Assembly: GCA_910574205.1 (NCBI GenBank)
Contig: CAJSYJ010000001.1
Location: 372,001-436,000 of the forward strand
Direction: 5' to 3'
Length of the DNA: 64,000 bases
Source: Bacteroidales bacterium
GTDB taxonomy: Bacteria > Bacteroidota > Bacteroidia > Bacteroidales > Rikenellaceae
The notes below the pieces were generated by a model. That model was not told where the DNA came from. It did not search any database and saw nothing but the letters and a program-made list of their open reading frames with translations. The stretch's first letter is position 1. Each line of letters opens with the position of its first letter. Positions 63,185 to 64,000 of the stretch are shown here, in pieces. The position numbers and the translations under genes were made by a program.

Positions 63185-64000
63185 TTAGAAATTAAGATTG
63201 ATACCGCCAGATATGGTTCTGATCTGGGCATAACCGCCGAAGCTGCCTTGTCCACTCATAGACGTACGCGGGTCGAGACCCTTGCGAGCAGAGAACAGTG
63301 CAACATTGTCGGCCACAACGAATACGCGTGCGCTCTCGATACCGAGCTTCTGCATCCACTTGGTCGGGAACGTATATCCGAGCGTGATGTTACGGATGCT
63401 GAAATAAGAAGCCGACGTAAGGAAGAGGTCGGAAGACTGAGTAAACGAGCTGCTTTGGCTCTGGTTGTTCCAAATACCGTACTCGCCGCTCATCGTCTCG
63501 GGATTCCATGTATTCCACAACTCGCGGTTGTGACCACCGTAGAAGCCGGAAGACATCGTGCTTGCGAACTCGCCGTCGTAAACATATCCGCCGATCTGGA
63601 ACGCCGTAGCGATCGACAGGTCGAAGCCGTAGAGGCGCAGAGCAATGTTCAGACCGCCCTGGAAATCGGGCAGTGCAGACTTGCCGATATCGAATTTGTT
63701 AAGGGCTCCACCCTCTGAAAGCTTGTTATAGTCGCTCGTGGTAGCGAGCTCGCCGGTGGGATTGCCCTTATCGTCGAGAACGCGGTAGTACCACAGAGGC
63801 TGGCCCTCTTCGTTGACACCGGCGTAACGGTACATATAGTACTCGTAACGGCTCTTGCCCTCGTACAGACGCTGATATACCTGCGTCAGACCAGTCGCCC
63901 TATAAATGTCGGGCAGCTCCAAGATCTTGTTGCGGTAGTGCGAACCGATAAGCGATACGGTCAACTGCACATCGCGGCGCTTGACGGCATCGACATTGAT
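63185..64000 (-). CDS. SusC-family TonB-dependent outer-membrane transporter, C-terminal part
   Basis: The frame is open to the right edge, so only the last 272 residues are visible. They are beta-barrel strands with typical SusC/RagA end features: FQGGLNIALRLYGFDLSIAT, SYFSIRNITLGYTFP and VFVVADNVALFSARKGLDPR, ending in GGINLNF with a C-terminal Phe. Together with the SusD that follows it, it forms an energy-driven outer-membrane importer. The N-terminal plug and TonB box lie outside the window. Confidence 0.95.
   Translation of the reverse strand: MNVDAVKRRDVQLTVSLIGSHYRNKILELPDIYRATGLTQVYQRLYEGKSRYEYYMYRYAGVNEEGQPLWYYRVLDDKGNPTGELATTSDYNKLSEGGALNKFDIGKSALPDFQGGLNIALRLYGFDLSIATAFQIGGYVYDGEFASTMSSGFYGGHNRELWNTWNPETMSGEYGIWNNQSQSSSFTQSSDLFLTSASYFSIRNITLGYTFPTKWMQKLGIESARVFVVADNVALFSARKGLDPRTSMSGQGSFGGYAQIRTISGGINLNF

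Overview
The window looks like chromosomal DNA from a gut Bacteroidales, most likely Alistipes (Rikenellaceae). The reasons are a moderately high GC content, a SusC/SusD pair, many lipoproteins with acidic residues after the lipobox cysteine, almost no Shine-Dalgarno sequences, and at least eleven intergenic promoters of the Bacteroidetes type (TTTG or TTG, about 19-20 bases, TAnnTTTG). The genus is inferred from overall protein style; no database was searched. I see no rRNA, prophage, insertion sequence or CRISPR array.

Layout. 1-3.3 kb (minus): glsA, an OPT oligopeptide transporter and pepT (cut by the window edge) form a likely peptide and glutamine use operon. 3.6-5.9 kb (minus): a small disordered protein, then rplU-rpmA and rpmI-rplT, each pair with its own promoter and terminator. 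6.0-8.2 kb (plus): three overlapping genes for a receiver-like protein without phosphorylation residues, a membrane HEAT-like protein and a membrane GT2-like protein without a DXD motif. 8.3-14.2 kb: cysQ, galK, an MFS permease, tRNA-Gln, adk and thiL. 14.3-19.7 kb: outer-membrane barrel, cls, greA, yeiH and a porin. 19.9-27.3 kb: a divergent EF-G paralogue with altered GTPase motifs, a radical SAM protein, an LtaS-like phosphotransferase and an acyl-CoA synthetase.

27.6-33.9 kb holds accessory surface genes: two related modular lipoproteins, one with three almost identical 375-bp internal repeats, and a divergent clostripain-like lipoprotein protease. 34.6-37.7 kb: tRNA-Pro and a BtuF/FecCD-type metal-chelate ABC transporter. 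37.8-46.5 kb: tRNA-Glu-rpsT, serS, a 55-residue ferredoxin, mnmA behind three tandem promoter-bearing repeats, a degenerate EEP-family protein, ppdK and a small barrel. 46.6-55.7 kb: housekeeping operons glyS-ruvX-def, acpP-fabF-rnc followed by radC, and pepE-yraN followed by waaA. 56.5-64 kb (minus): a SusC-SusD-lipoprotein operon and a separate unit for a subtilisin-family lipoprotein protease plus a small lipoprotein.

The recurring theme is use of peptides and proteins (glutaminase, OPT transporter, PepT, PepE, C11 and S8 surface proteases, SusCD). The most unusual items are the GTPase-altered EF-G, the receiver/HEAT/GT2-like operon, the triplicated promoter repeat before mnmA, and the 375-bp repeats in a surface lipoprotein.
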